From Diprion similis (taxonomy: Eukaryota; Arthropoda; Insecta; Hymenoptera; Diprionidae): a stretch of DNA of 64,000 bases. The DNA lies in NCBI RefSeq assembly GCF_021155765.1, contig NC_060116.1:13702001-13766000 (forward strand), given 5' to 3'. The position numbers and the translations under genes are program-made. The notes below the pieces were generated by a model that was not told the origin of the DNA, made no database searches, and saw only the letters and a list, made by a program, of their open reading frames with translations. Below are positions 45,980-60,236 of the stretch, in pieces (positions within the stretch are counted from its first letter, which is position 1; each line of letters opens with the position of its first letter).

Positions 45980-48900
45980 TTACATCCGATTCAACACGCT
46001 CAGTATCGACCGCAGTTTACTTATTAATTCATCTGTGTTAGGTTTAGCGTATACCGTAGTTAAACACTTCGAAATCACGTCTTGGCATTTAGCCGTAATT
46101 TTTCTCCTGTAAATGTGTGTTAAAATTTGAAGTCATTCGGATACAATTTAAGTATAGTTTACAGTCTTTTACTGTCACATGGATTATGTCATTTGAGGAC
46201 CAACACGAATATGTGAATTTACGATATTAAATTCAACTAACTACATTAATAATAAAATTTTGTATCTTACCTGGTAAATGTGTTTGTAATATTAGAGTTC
46301 GTTGCAAAATAATTCACTAAATTGGCAGTTGATTCGATCAGGTGAAACTCGTTTCCTTCAGTCAGCCAAGTACGGTCATTTCCTCCAATCATTCTGAAAA
46401 ATCATGAGCAAAATTACAAAATAATCTTCAGGAATAAAAATTCGTAATTGTAGGCGTTCAATTTCTTACATACTCGAGGAAATACGTACATTTATGGATT
46501 TTATACGACTATAAGTCATTGTATTTTACTGAAAAAAGAATATTTTTTCTATGACAGCCATACATGGTATATATAAAAAGCCAAACGTACTTGTCATATA
46601 AGTCCAGAAGATCTTCTATGGAAACACCCAATTGTAAGAAGCCTGCTATTATATGGCTGTTTGAGACTCTTAATCTGCAGGCTCGTAATTCTAGTTGCTT
46701 TATCAGAAAATCTAGAAAGAATTAAAATAACGTGGAGATGAAAAACACAGCAACTAGGTGAGTCATATTTTTTTTTATACCAATTACTGAATTATAATTC
46801 AAGTTGGGTACCAATTGGAAAACAATGAGGTGTTCCTGAATACTCTTGGCCAAGAAGTTTTATTTTACTCATCAGAATTGCCATTTTATCTTCAGCGGAG
46901 GGTGCATTAGCATTCTTCAACTCTGAAAAATACATTTTTATCTTATTGATATACCTATATAGGACTGAGTTATGTCGTCAATTAGTTTAAGAAGAAAATT
47001 TGAAAAATACCATTTTCAATTATATTGGTCCAAATTCCCTGTATTAACATAGAATCTTGATGACCAGAGCAATGTATAATAGCAAGTTTGCATTCCCATA
47101 ATTGAAGAGGTTCTGCATATTCTTCGTACAACTGTAGAAAAAGTGCATTATTGAGAAATTATAATATTCATAATATTGTTTTAATAGAGAATGGTCACAA
47201 ACCTGTGTTATATCAAGAAGAGACGAATTTAATCGCATTTCATCGAATTGCACAGAGTTCACATTTTGTGAATTTAGCGACTGTTGCAAACTGCAAATCG
47301 TATCCAATATCTAAAACACCAAAATGAAGGTAGAGGGTAGGTAGGTAAATATTTTCAATTAGTAAGGTCTCCAGAAAGATTTTTTTAACCCAGTTAACAT
47401 GACAATAACGGTAATGAAAATTTTTACGATAGAATATGGATTTTACCTGCTGTTGTATTCGAGCCACTTCCAACTTGTCTTCTAACTCTCTAAGGAAAAT
47501 TCCAAGATGAGGAGCGTAACCAACTTGGTCACTACGCATGCACACAACAGCACGTGCAAGATACTCGACTCTCTGTGCCAAAGGCACTTCTAGCCTGGAA
47601 AAAATGTTGAAGTAAAAATATGAGAAATTGAATATTGAACTGGTCGATATGCGTTCAATGTTTACATATATTTACATATACACACATACCCGCCTTTTGA
47701 CGCCAAGGCATCGAGGATTTTTGCTGCGGCAGCATGGTTCTTATTTCTTTCATAATATTGCCACAAAAGTTCTGGTGCGTTAACTCGTATTAGATACGCT
47801 TCTAATGAAGTCACAGGAAGAGCTACGAGTTCACCATGTAATCCTCGATCTATCATCCAAGAATAAATTGAAGTGTGTAGTATTTCACACGGGGAATTTA
47901 GTCCATCATCTATAATTTCGTGTAACTGTGAAATGTAACAAATAGTTGTCATTAATGGAACATAAATAGTAGTCTTGTATGAATGCATTGAGGAAAAATG
48001 AGTTTACGTATATGCACAAAACGCTTGAATCTATAATTATTGGGAAAAATGTACCACTTCTTTTGCCGGAACTGATGTTGTTGAGTTGTTATGTTGTGGG
48101 GGTCCAGGTTTACTCGGTACAGTTGGCGTTAATGGATTAGATATACTTTGATTATAGAGATGATCTAACATCGCGGTAAATTCTTTGTAAATCTCAATCC
48201 TGTGAATGAATGGCGATGAAAAAGAATAATAAATCAAGTCTAACTTAGAATTATGTTAACAAAATGGTAAAGATTCATAAAGTAAGGACCGTTTGACATA
48301 TGCAAGGTTCCCCTCTTGATCGTCAGCTGGCTCATTGTTTTTGTAATAGTGTAGAGCAGCGTTATTCGGATCGACCCTCTCTGCGCAACAGAGGCATAAT
48401 TCAAGGACACCGAAATAAAATTGGCATGCCACAAACTGCTGGCAAACTGCTCCTAAATTGAGGTGGGGAGCTACTTCCTTACAGAGCTGATGAAGAAGAA
48501 TAAAAAATTTGAATAGTTAATAATTGACAAAAATTTGGCATTCCAAAGAAAAAGAAGAATTTTATAGTTCTAACTAGAGTGGCTGCAAAAATTCCTGATT
48601 AATTTTTCCTACTATTATTTAATGAAACTGAATTCACAATGTAACAGATGAATGACTTCTTGTTCTCTGACTAACCTTTAATGCAGATTGCAAGTAACTG
48701 TCTTTTTCTTCTGGACTTACACAGCTCTTTGCTTTTAAAATAATCTCGTTCGCCTGAAAATAATTGCAGTTTCGCAATTACTATTTATGATTCTGACAAT
48801 TGAAGCAATAGCTATCCATGTTTTTTTAATTTTCAAAGTAATGCATTTTTTTTGGGTATTGTTAACAGACACTCACTTTAGAACAGACAGCATCTTCATT

Positions 48901-51900
48901 TCTGTAGAGATTTGGGCAAACCTCACGTAGTTTCGAGCTGACTGCATCAATTGAGGCATTGTCTCCCAGGTAGCTGGAATGCAAAAACAATTTGTAATAT
49001 TTTTGTTTGAAAGTAATAGCACTAATCCTAATCCAAAGTTTTGCAAGTAATTTTGATTCTTCATATTACTCACCTATCAATTAGATGAATGATAAGCAGG
49101 GAGGATATTTCATGGCCGATTAAAATCAGGTCTCTGTATGTAGCCGTTGTAAATTGATTAATTTGATCCTTTGTCAGACAGCTGACAATATTATGGAGTT
49201 GATTTTCACACAGTATCCTCCACAAGCCTAGAACTTCGCAGGCGTGAGTAATAAATACCTTAAGAGCATCAAGGGAATTACGTTCTTCTATGATAGGCTC
49301 TTGAAAATGCGGTGACATAGTGCTTTCAAACCCGTTAGATGGATTCCTGGTGGTATTGTGCCTGAAGACAATGAATTTGTATTGCTTTGTAAAAATTGTC
49401 GAGTCCGTTATTTCTTAAAATGAAAAGAAGGTACTTACTGTTTAGAAATGTTAGTATTTTTATTTAAGAAAGCTCTTAGTGCCTGTAGATGACCTAGAAT
49501 CCATCCAATATCTGCAGACGGTATAGTGCTCAGAATCTGAAAGACATTAATTGTGTGCCAATACAGGAAGACGAAACATAAAATTGGTTCACAGTGCAAC
49601 ATCCAGAAATAATTTAATGCGAATTATATTCACCTGAACCTTGTTGTTTACAGTTTCTAGTTTAATGCAACGAACATTCCATATTGGGCGGAGTATTCTT
49701 CCGACATAAAGATATAGGCCGCCATGTTTTCCTGAAAATTGTTGAAGTGCTTTATCTGGGTTAGTTCGCATTTGTGAATGTAGTCTGTGAATCGGAGATC
49801 TTGCATCAAATCCTTGAGCACGAGGTGTAGATGTGCGAAGATCCCCTGTGAAACAAGAATGTTCAAGTTCAATGCTTGATATTTGTAGGAAAATAATTAC
49901 TCAAATTGAAAATCAAGAATTTGAGTGTAACGAGACTATGTTACATGTATGAAGGATAATTAATCAAATGTATGTAACATAAATACCAGTTTGCGAAGTA
50001 GAGAACCCATAATGAGAGTCAAGGCCACTGGGAAATGTTGGGATTTTCTGAGCACCGTACAAAAAGAAGGCTCTTGTTGCCCAGTCGGAGAGCTGAAACA
50101 TATTTATGTAAGAATGTGCTACAAAGTCTGAAATTCGATGACATCAGCAAATGATTACTATACATGGACAGTTTTTTTTTTCAATACCTGGGCATTCTGA
50201 GAACTTTCAAGCGTAGCTAGGATGAGGCAGGTAGCACATGCTTGCTCAGCAGATTGATTTTGGAAGTACGTTCGTACAGCTTCAGTGTCTGGCCCACGTT
50301 GTTCCAACAAAAGTTGTCTCAGAATATCCACAGGTCGTACTTGAACCAGTATTATAGCACCCTGTAACAGCACAGCAGTTTTGTAAAATACAGACTCTAC
50401 CAAGCTGCATGAATTTATTATACTTACGCATGCATGAAATAAATTGATTGAAATACCTGTGCTGTTAAAAATATGAATTTACGAGGTGCTTCCATGTGCT
50501 GCCTGACCAGTAGAGGAGGATCTCCATGTGGGTTAGTCTGTTTCTCAATATGAACAACCGTTTCTCCAGGGATCTCAGCCATGGCCCAAGCAGGGCTATC
50601 TAATGGCAAAACGCTCTGCGTTTCAGCCAAGTAGTTAGTGAATGGATAAGCATCGTTGCTCAAGCACCATGCCGTTTCTGTATCTCCGCCGCAGATTAGA
50701 AGAAGCGTGCCTGAATATTAAATATAATAGTGATGTGAGGAACAAATATGCGATATCTAATCTGGAATAGGAAATTTGATTCACCTTTTCTGTAGTGTGC
50801 CATTTGAACTTTTCTTGGCCTCGAAATGGGAGCATTAGCTGCATATCCCGGTGGAAGTCTGACATGTATCAGTTGAAGACAATGTGGTCTACTAGACGGA
50901 TTTGCAATTGAACTGCAGGACAAATAAAAGCGCGTCCCAGTTGCTGCAACGGCAACTAAATTGAGATGAATGGATTCTGATTCCGCTATAGCAGATATGC
51001 TGACCAGAGGTCGGAAATTATTGCTATCCAGTGTTCTGCAATGTCGAATAATATCATGAAATACCTAAGAATGCACACGCTAACTTTAAGAGTAATAAAC
51101 ATGGAAGTTTTTAAAACTATAAAGGCAAAGAATCTTACTTCACAACATGGACAACATTTTGGACCAGAGAAGCTTGAGATACAGAGGTAATTTTTGATGC
51201 GTTTCCTTTGTCTATATCCCAGACGGCTATGGTACCCTTATCACCAAGGGTGTATAAAATGTTTCTACTATCGTCGACAGATATTTGGACAATTGCTTCC
51301 TCTTCAGACAAGGCAACTGTGACAAACGATGGTACCAAAAACGATAGCGGACCTTCGGAGTGGTTTATTTTTTTGCAACGCTTACCGAACCACGAGCTTT
51401 CGGCCTAAAATGTGAAAAAAGTAGTATTGAAAAATACATACAACATATGGCTATGCAATAAAAATGTTCTAACAATCACCTGGTAATATATCTCGTAAAG
51501 TGAGCCGTTTCTGCCACCAAGAAATATTCGTCCACTATTGGTATTAGCTATAGTTGTAATGGCTATTCCATCGGTAGGGACTACGAATATTGGCTCAGGC
51601 ACGAGCTGCATTTCTCCTGGTTTTCCTACAGTAGAATGTACATAAGTTGGGCAAACGATTTGAATCATGAAATGTGTTCCAGAGAGAAAAAAAGTTCGCC
51701 TATTACCATCATTGGTATCCGAAAACGTCACACCAAGTACAGATATTTCGATCGTGGTCGTCAGAATCAATAAATATTTGACATAACTCTGAAATATTCC
51801 TGGTTTCGGTTTGACCAACCCAACACTTATTATTGTCTCGTTGAGTCCATCAAAATAAGCCACGTCGGCCCTAGAATTTTGTAAGTACATCAAATAGGAT

Positions 51901-52488
51901 GAACTGGATAAGCTTGATAAAATTCTTTTCTTACCCATTTTCGTAAGACCAGACATAAATATCACTATCGATTGTTAGCCAGGCCTTTGAGATATCGGTG
52001 AATAAGCCCATCATACAATGACATTGCATATCTATATTGTTATTAAGAGTGAAACAGGCATATCGAAAGTAAAAATTTATGAAAATTGTGAATGCTACGC
52101 CTAGAAAATATTCATTGATATTTTTGGAAGGATACGGCCGAAGTGCTCCATCACTTCAGATGGCAATGGAACTTTGCCATGCATTCTCATCTGATTAATG
52201 GTTGAAAAGCTGATCGGTGTGCCGCTTATATTAGGATAATCATGATCGTCAAGACCGCTGACTGTTGGACCACCTGAAAAAAGATGCAGTGATTTTCAAT
52301 TACCATTTACTTATGACTATCGCTAATAACGAGGTCTTCGACATACTCGTTGCTTTGTGATAATCACCTTGTGCGTTGTAGTGCATAAGATTTATTAGGG
52401 ATGGAAAATTGCTATCGGCTGTTATGTGTTTGTCGAGCATTTTTCCAGCCATCTCCAATGCATCGAGATGGATCTTCAGCGGCTCCAT
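45980..52488 (-). CDS. Nup155: Nuclear pore protein Nup155 (fly Nup154)
   Basis: There are 24 coding exons, minus strand: 52488-52368, 52273-52136, 52031-51935, 51870-51707, 51625-51480, 51404-51139, 51035-50785, 50710-50457, 50361-50188, 50092-49987, 49845-49634, 49536-49439, 49361-49074, 48973-48877, 48753-48676, 48486-48290, 48199-48055, 47925-47690, 47594-47447, 47310-47203, 47131-47011, 46922-46812, 46711-46591, 46393-46271 and then a last exon 46106-45980, giving 1,308 residues. It is an inner-ring scaffold nucleoporin. The N-terminal beta-propeller contains the family hallmarks [25 protein letters not shown] and [11 protein letters not shown], plus [14 protein letters not shown]. The C-terminal alpha-solenoid includes YIHAEV-like helical repeats and [16 protein letters not shown]. 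The last exon is easy to miss because the previous exon stays open to a TAA overlapping its own gtaaga donor. Confidence 0.93.
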
Positions 52489-53800
52489 TGTTATACAATA
52501 AAGTGCTGTTAGTGCAGCTATTGTTTAAATCTGGAATAAATTATATTTGGATTGAACAATATGTCCCTGGACTTTGGAACTACGTAAGTGATTTTCATAT
52601 ATAACAGGCATAGAGGCAGACCGTTAACATATTCGAAGCGACAGTTGATTGTTATTCAGAAAATATTTGATGTGTGAAATAAATTAGAAGTCCAATTGAA
52701 TCAGGAACCAGGCTAATTAATAAATTAAGATGAAGACAGTAGAAGTGGATAATAATTTATTCAAATTAAAAAAGTAATTCAACTAGATCACTGAAAGACT
52801 GGAATCAAGCCTTCGGAATTGACGTTTGAGGTTATCTTCATCACATTTCGACAGAACGGTAGCTCAGACATAAATAACGAAAGACTTTTGAATTATTTCA
52901 AAGTGTGATCGTTTACAGGTTAAACTGAAAAATCTTTTTAGGTCAAATACTATTGTTACTCACCTAAAGAACCGTTGTTTATAATATCACCTTACAGTAG
53001 TGTTGGTGCCGGCTTTGGCGGGTAAGTACAGTGATCGAACGCGAATGCATGTAAATTTGATTTTCGCATACGTGTGCGGAGATATGATGATCCGATGGAT
53101 TATGAATTATTCACAGATATTCAGTGACCTCACACAACCAATATATATCACAATTCGTAATCCGTTAGTATCTCTTTATTATAAATTCGTTGCCTAATCC
53201 ACAGCCTAACCTCACGCACGTCGCACGAGGGAGCCGTTCACAATGGCCGCATCCCACTCACGCTGTAACAGCTGCTTCGGCAGCTAGCCAATCACATCAC
53301 AGCACATTATCATCGGCCAATGGCATGCGTACCAGCTTAGAGGGGGATGTTTGAATGTCGCATTGTGTACTGAAACATTACTGAACCGCTGACTGGAGTA
53401 TATTCTGCAAGAAAACATTGCATGAACAAAAAACTTCATGTATTGTGATATTTGATTGATATGATGTATAAAGTTCCTCTAACTTTTCCATGTATAACAA
53501 TAGAATACTAACGCGGACAACGAAAGTTTTCCGGTGATAAATAAGAGAATGCTGAAGTCTCTGATCAGATGATCACATAAGATGTATTTTAGTGACAACA
53601 ATTTCGAGTCTGAATACGTTTTATAATTAAATTATATATGTATATATATATATAAAGGTATCTTATTCGTATAAGTCATATAAAAATTTCGATACGAGTG
53701 GCGGCTTACATATTATGTTACAACACTTATAGCTTAATGCGTTTAAACGAGTAGTTGTAAATATTCATTTTTTGGCCAGTTTTTGCCACGCGTCAATTCC
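52489..53800. other. Intergenic region, Nup155 promoter and Tsf1 3' end
   Basis: Contains the Nup155 upstream region. A more GC-balanced segment at about 53,195-53,350 may be a promoter or regulatory island. A (TA)n tract lies at about 53,636-53,654. The plus frame at 53,000-53,197 has no recognisable domain. No further gene is supported. Confidence 0.5.
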
Positions 53801-56800
53801 TTATGAGGCGATGTTGTATTCCTGTTGAGTCGTTGCCCAAGTGCCCCACGATTCCAAGGATTCGTCAATGGAACTCAGGTTGATGGCATCGTCCTGAAAA
53901 TAAAAATTATAAAAGTCATCTCCAATCCAATACGGAGCGAGAAAACATCGATTTCGAAAGCCGAATTTGAAAAGAAGTGAAACGACTTCTTTCTTTCACA
54001 TGTACGAGCACTGATATCTGTAAGACCAATATTAAATTACCTTGAAAATGAGATTGGATTTGCCACCCCAATTTCCGAAAAGTGCAAAGAGCTCAGGGCT
54101 TTCAGCGTACGTAGAGCTAGCGTCTAGAATTCCATGGGTGAGTTCACGGCGAGTATTTTCATTCCTAGTAGCAGACATGACAACGACTCGCGGGGCTTCC
54201 ACACCAAGATTGCACCTTTTACCATCTTCAACCGGGGAGCGACCACCGTGTGCACAGAGGAGCTCGAAGTCCGATCCCTTCGGAATTTGGTCGGGCTTGC
54301 CCACTTTGTCTGAAAGATTAAATGAAAGAGGATTGATTCGAGTGAGTATGAAAACTACACTCAAGTTCCGCAGTAAAAACCATCGAAGCGAACGAAATTC
54401 TCACCAAGCTGAAATAGTGCCGTGTAAGAAACGAAGGCGACGTCTCCATTTCCGGCAATGAGACACCTGTGTAAAAATAAATAAGAGACCACTTAATATC
54501 GAAAAAGCGGAATAATGGCGAAGAGGATGAACCCGTAATATGCATTGGCGTACCTCAGCGCTCCCAGATCACCGTTGAAGGTTTCAGCTTCTGTGGGCTT
54601 ACACTTAGTCTCTTGGATGATCTTGTCCGAGCCGGAGGCGATGTTTCCGGCACACTGCGAGCAGAGTTTGGATTGCTGAGGTGCTCCAGGTGCGCAGCTT
54701 CCGGAAAAGAAATCGGCCAAATCGTCAGGATTTGTGATCTGCTTGGCTGCCTTCAGCGCGTGAACGGGAGCCAACCATCCGGCAAAACTGCCCTTGTAGC
54801 CGTTGTGGCAGGATTTTTTGCCCTTCAGATCGACTAAACGTTGAAATTTTTTGAGAAAATTATTGTAATCACTGTGTCAAGTTGTTGTGACCTATCATAA
54901 CACAATGTGAACAAACATATCTATACCCAAGTTGTTGATGGAGCTGCTCTTCTTCACGACGGCAACTGCCGGTCTTTCACTTTCTTTCGTTGCACCTTCG
55001 CCGTACTTTTCGGCAATTATAGGTTTCATGTTGTATTCTTTCATTGCCTTGTCTACCAAACCACCATCGATGGAGACTACGTCGGCTTTGCCATCATTCA
55101 CTGACTTCAGGCACGTATCGACGTCCTTCTCAAGAAGACATTCCAGCTTGGGTCTCACATCCCTATTGGTTGGCATAAATTCTGATAAAAATCTTTCAGG
55201 TAACCACCAAATAAGTATTCTCAAATTGTTAATCAGTTTACTAGGTATAATTGCGAGATGAAAATCGCATGAAGATCTTGCACATCAACCACAATCGAAA
55301 GTACTTTAACTTGACCATGTTATAGTTACTGTAAAAATTGTACAATGACCTTGAATTCCAATAATTGCACATGGTCATTACCTGGAGAACGCTGCTCTGG
55401 CGAAGGCATTACACTTGTCGAGAGCTTCGGTGGACCAAACACACCATTTAGCACTCTTCATCGGAGCGCCAAAGTCCCTTTCAATAACGTCGGTGTAGTT
55501 AGCCCTGTTCAAATGTTCGAGAGGTTGAATGGGATCGGTCTTAACCGGGAGAGTCTTGGTATCCAAAAGCATGAGGTCCTTCCACCAGCTAGCATTTTTC
55601 TGCTCGCCAAGATTTCCGAGTCCGGTTATTTCCTGAAAGAATTCCAATTACTCGTACGATCGAATCGGCAAACTCCCAGCAACTTACATCATAATCAGTT
55701 ATTGCTAGAATATAACTCACATCTTGAACGGCCTTGATGTTGGACACGCCACCATTGACCATGTATCCTTGCCATGGTCTGGCTGCCCAGACGCAGGGTT
55801 TCGTCTCAGAGTCAATTGGCAACTTGCTTCCGTCGGGACAGAAGTACCGGAAGTCGGCTGGATTCTTGGTCGCGGGTTTTGCCGGCGTGTTGCCGACGGG
55901 CAGGCCGAAGAAACGCTTAACGAATATCACCTTGGTCCAGGCAACCTGTCCACCCCCGAAGGCCAGGCACTTCAAAGCTCCTTCGTACCCGGAGTACTCG
56001 TCAGGATAATCGCATGCCTCGGGATTTTTGCAGCGGGCGCACAGATTGGAATAGGACGCCTCTGTGGAAGGAATCGGTTATATAATGGCATGTCAAGATC
56101 GTTCGATCATGCAGTTTTCCGGCATCAACATTAGACTCGAAATAAAAAATCGACACCTATACAAGCTCTTGTTCGCCATATCAGTATTTGTTTCTCTTTT
56201 AATTCTTAGAAAAATTGTCGTAGTCTACAAACCCGATCTTAATGATAAATTCTGGATGTTTAATTATCTTGTATTGATTTGACATAACAAACCTCCTTAA
56301 CAACAATAAGATATTTCATAATCATGGCTTACTCAGTCGTTGATTGATGGTTGGATCCGGAGACCAGGTTCCGACGAGACAACCTTCGCTGAAGAAGTTG
56401 CTGAGAGCTCGAAGTTCGTTTTCCCTAGAGGAGAACCTCGGGTCGCTGAGGTTAGTCAGCAGGCCCATAGCCGTCAGCTTCGTTATCGGTATCTTGTATC
56501 CAACGTTGCGTCCGATTCCGGTGTGGCAGGACTTGAGCCCGCGTAATCCTTGGGGGGAATTTATGTCCTGGTCTTTGTGGATCACTGCGACCGCTTCGTA
56601 TCTGTACTGTGCCTCCGGCTCTTCTTTGGTCCTGATCTGCAAGTCGTTCGTACAAGAAAAAAAAAACCGTGAAACATGGTCGAGCTCACCCTACGCATGT
56701 GTAATGGAATGCAAACGAGTCGAATAATTGTTTAGTTACACCTGCAACGCAAACCGGTCTGCGAAAAACTGAACGTATTTTATTTGTACAATTATATTAT

Positions 56801-57841
56801 AATATAGGTCCTGTAGTATTCGTGAATCCTGCGTTTGTGTGTACCTGGCCAGTTTAACTGGAAACTATTTATAAACCTACATATACGCCACACAAGATTA
56901 TTTTAGTATTATTAAATTGTATGTATGCATTGTTTTTCCCACACGGGGAATCACGTTTGAAAATAATTTATTATTCTCCTCATACGATTTGGCTTGGCGT
57001 TCGTGCTCAATATAAATATTTATAATAAAATATGTGTGCGAGATTGCGTTTCAATAGACGTGGTCGTAATTTTCTACCTCTTCGGAAAGCAATTCCACGT
57101 CTCGACTTTGGCACGGATGATCGTCTTATTATCATTAGACATTACCTGTTCAACAAGGTTGTACCCGGCTTCGGCCGCAATCCTGCTCTTCCCTGCAAGG
57201 TACATATCCTCAGGGTCGACGGCGACGATGTCAGCCTCTTTTCTGCCAACCTTTTCAATGCAATCATAGCGATCCCTGCCAGCTATACAGGTGATGGGAA
57301 TTCCCTGTCTTCCGGAGTCTTCAATCATCTGGACGCAGTCTTTCCAGTATATTTGTGGCACGCACATTGTGACTTTAAAACGCAAAAAATGACGCGTCAG
57401 ATTTGTATTTACATAAAGAATTGTCTTTCATTTACTTGTAGTAGGTATTTAAAATTAAACGAATGACGACAGTTATTGCCGCAACACTGCAATTAGCAGG
57501 ATGTCGCAAGTCAAAAGAAAGTGCAATGCGTTCGAAAATCGGTCGACGGAACAATATTTGTTGTCGTTTCATTATATATTATAAGAAATAATCTCTTCGA
57601 AAGAAGATGAGTCTACGGGAACTTTCGGTCTTGATAATACTGATCCTCCTGCAGTATAGTGTTTGCAAGAAATGGTCGGTATGAGGAAAAAAAAAATGCA
57701 TAACAAGCGTTTGGAAATTTGAAAGAAAACGGACTCACAAACAGGGGAGGTGGCATCTCGACGCCTCCTCCAGAAGGTCGAGTCTGCAAAGGCGAAGTCG
57801 AGGGCGACTAAGGCCACCAAGATGACCCAACGGGGCGCCAT
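53801..57841 (-). CDS. Tsf1: Transferrin (Tsf1)
   Basis: Minus-strand exons are 57841-57739, 57372-57146, 56636-56333, 56061-55721, 55632-55382, 55162-54927, 54833-54554, 54466-54405, 54309-54041 and 53893-53801, giving 721 residues. It is a secreted bilobal iron-binding protein of the haemolymph. The signal peptide is about residues 1-19 (MAPRWVILVALVALDFAFA). N-lobe landmarks are the start KVTMCVPQ-type segment, ADIVAVDPEDMYLAG (candidate Asp ligand), YRYEAVAVIHK (candidate Tyr ligand), the LRGLKSCHTGIGRNVGYKIP anion-binding helix region, and CAFGGG-type GGGQVAWTKV. The C-lobe contains LKGKKSCHNGYKGSFAGW and NGDVAFVSYTALFQLG but looks reduced, as in other insect Tsf1. Cysteines are numerous and paired. 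The gene lies tail-to-head with Nup155 on the same strand. It is probably induced by infection or iron, as in other insects. Confidence 0.94.
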
Positions 57842-60236
57842 CTTCTTCTGTGATAACGCGCAGTAGAAAAACTCAAAGGTTGAAACACTGGAGTGGCGAG
57901 GACTGTTGCACGTTTGACAAGCAGGAGGTTGCTTAGCCAGGAGGAGGATGGCTCGAGCTTCTTATATGCAAGTGTCGGTCTTCGGCGGCTCCGGGGTGGA
58001 GGCTGAGGTCGTGGTGGTGGGGATGAAACTCACACACTTGGCTCACGATATTACACCTTATCAATTGGAACTTATTTCTCGACGATCCCCACAGCAGCGA
58101 CCACTCGCTATCTTTCCACACGAGCACACTTCCAGTGACATGACACATGTTTTTTATTTTTATTTTTTATCTTCTTATTTAAATACGATTGTTACATAAT
58201 AGTCGAACTCGAATAATAAACTTCGCTCATGCCTATGTGCACAGTATATGTAACACATACCATAATGTGTATTGGATAATAAATCGACGCTCCTAACGTT
58301 ATTGCAGTGTGATATAGACATATGTAAGGTACGTATAATATTATTTAAATGAACTAGGCAGGAAGTGGCAATCCTACGGACGCTTCGCCAATTGAACCAA
58401 TACACACACAGGCATTTTCATCAATCCTCGCTAAATGATTCGGGACCAAAATTTCGATTCGTCCATCGTTCCTGATGTGCTTTTGTACGTACACATAAGC
58501 ACTCTTGAGTATAATCTGCAAAGTTTTCCGGGTCTCCGGGTCAGACGATTCCTCTATTACAAGCCAATTTGTAAAATTGGTAAATATTAAACTTTATCAC
58601 AAAAATTTATTACATAAATATTATATTCATTCTCGACCTCAGTAAACTTTCCGCAGTTCTATTGACTAAGTATCAATTTCCAATTTCTTTCACCTTTTCT
58701 TTGAAATTCTACGCTTTGACGCAGATACAGGATGTGCATTGCACGTAAAAAGTTTCCAGTAGTGAAGTATTGCGGTCATTTTTATTCCCATATTGCAGAG
58801 TAAATAAATCAATTTGTTTACGAAGCAGCCGTCTTTTTTTTCTCGAGGTTGTGTTCATTGTTTTTCCCATTTCACGCCTTGTTGCATCAATGGACATCGT
58901 AAATCGACATTGATATATGGGCTTGAATTCAGGTGGCGGAACCCAACATTGCAAATTTGCATTGACTATTCTGCCCGTGACTGAGCGTGCAAATTCAAGT
59001 TCGACCCGCGATCGTCCTCGATTTTACCTCAATGCGCAAACTGCGCACCAATGATGCTGCGAAAATAAAGGTGTTGCACGTCTGTTTGCCTTACAAATAC
59101 CGATTGGTTACATAAAATTATCTCTTAGTTGGTCCATCCTTCGAATATGCCCGTATCATATATTAATTTGTTTTTACATGGTCGATTGAAAATAAAATAA
59201 AACTCGGTATTACGTTTGACAACGAAACTCGCTTCTTCGGAGGTCAAACATTCACGTTCGACGTAACGCGGGAGTTCCCCGGCTCTCGTATATTATTTAT
59301 TACAACAAAAGAACAAAGAAAGAGAGAGATAAAAATACTACTTCGCATTGATGATATACATACTCATACGCCGTGCTTCTTAATGCATTCTGAGCTTATT
59401 CCCAACTGCGCGAACCTGTTTTAAACAGCGAGATTATTCCATCAGACTCGGTTGCCAGGCAGATAATTTAATTAACCGGAAAAAGAGAGATGGAACGAGA
59501 TAGACTGTGCGGACGAGACGGAATTTGTCGGCGGTATATAACTTGTCGTTTTTTTTCCCTCATCTTTAACGATGTATTTTACATGGTTTGACATTACGTA
59601 TCAGTGTCGATGACCGACTACATTTTCACCCGATGGTCTTTACTTGATAATAATTTACATTTAACTGCGATCTGGAGAAAATAATTCACTTTCGTTTTGA
59701 ATAGAAAGGACACGATTTACCGAAGAAACTCATTGTGAGCTTTGGTATTACTGTTTTTAGGCGTTGGGAAAGGTCAGGAAGCAAAAGCTGATAATTGCAG
59801 GTAGCTACAATCCGCTGCTTGAGGTTTGAGCAGCTCTATTGAGGAACAAAGGAAAGCTGATTTCAGTATTTCGAGTTGATTTTAAAATAATTACTATTTC
59901 GCTGAAAACATGAGTGCGTATTGATTTAAATTGTTGATGCGCAACTTGATTTTCGAAACTACTGCAGGTTGTTGGGATGTAAGTTGGTCAGTGCAGACTT
60001 TCGCGATGCATTAAAATGTGCAAAAATGCAGACCGTGTTAATTGATTTGCTCATTGAATGATTTTAGCACTCTCCTTTCGCTCTTGGAAATAATATTTAC
60101 ATCATAGAGTGATTTTTTCGTCATCGAGACTACAAAACGATTCATACACACACATATACACGAAAAAAGGGTTCAACATCGAAAAAGATTGATAAATTTA
60201 TATCTATGACGCGGGGTTATCAAAGGCCAAGGCGAT
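57842..60236. other. Intergenic region upstream of Tsf1
   Basis: Holds the Tsf1 promoter, with CpG-containing sequence at about 57,890-58,100, and the presumed 3' untranslated region of the next gene. A minus-strand open stretch at about 58,709-59,035 lacks a recognised domain and is not called. The remaining sequence is AT-rich without supported features other than the kappaB-like site listed separately. Confidence 0.5.
59270..59279. promoter_or_regulatory. kappaB-like site upstream of Tsf1
   Basis: The decamer gggagttccc fits the insect Rel/NF-kappaB consensus GGGRNTYYCC. It lies about 1.4 kb upstream of the Tsf1 start codon. Insect Tsf1 genes are known targets of Toll/Imd signalling, but a single decamer is weak evidence. 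Confidence 0.3.

Noticed and set aside
46267-46271. Nup155 stop at the end of exon 46393
   Set aside because: A better model removes the following intron and adds a phase-matched exon ending at 45,980; I keep the early stop only as a possible retained-intron form.
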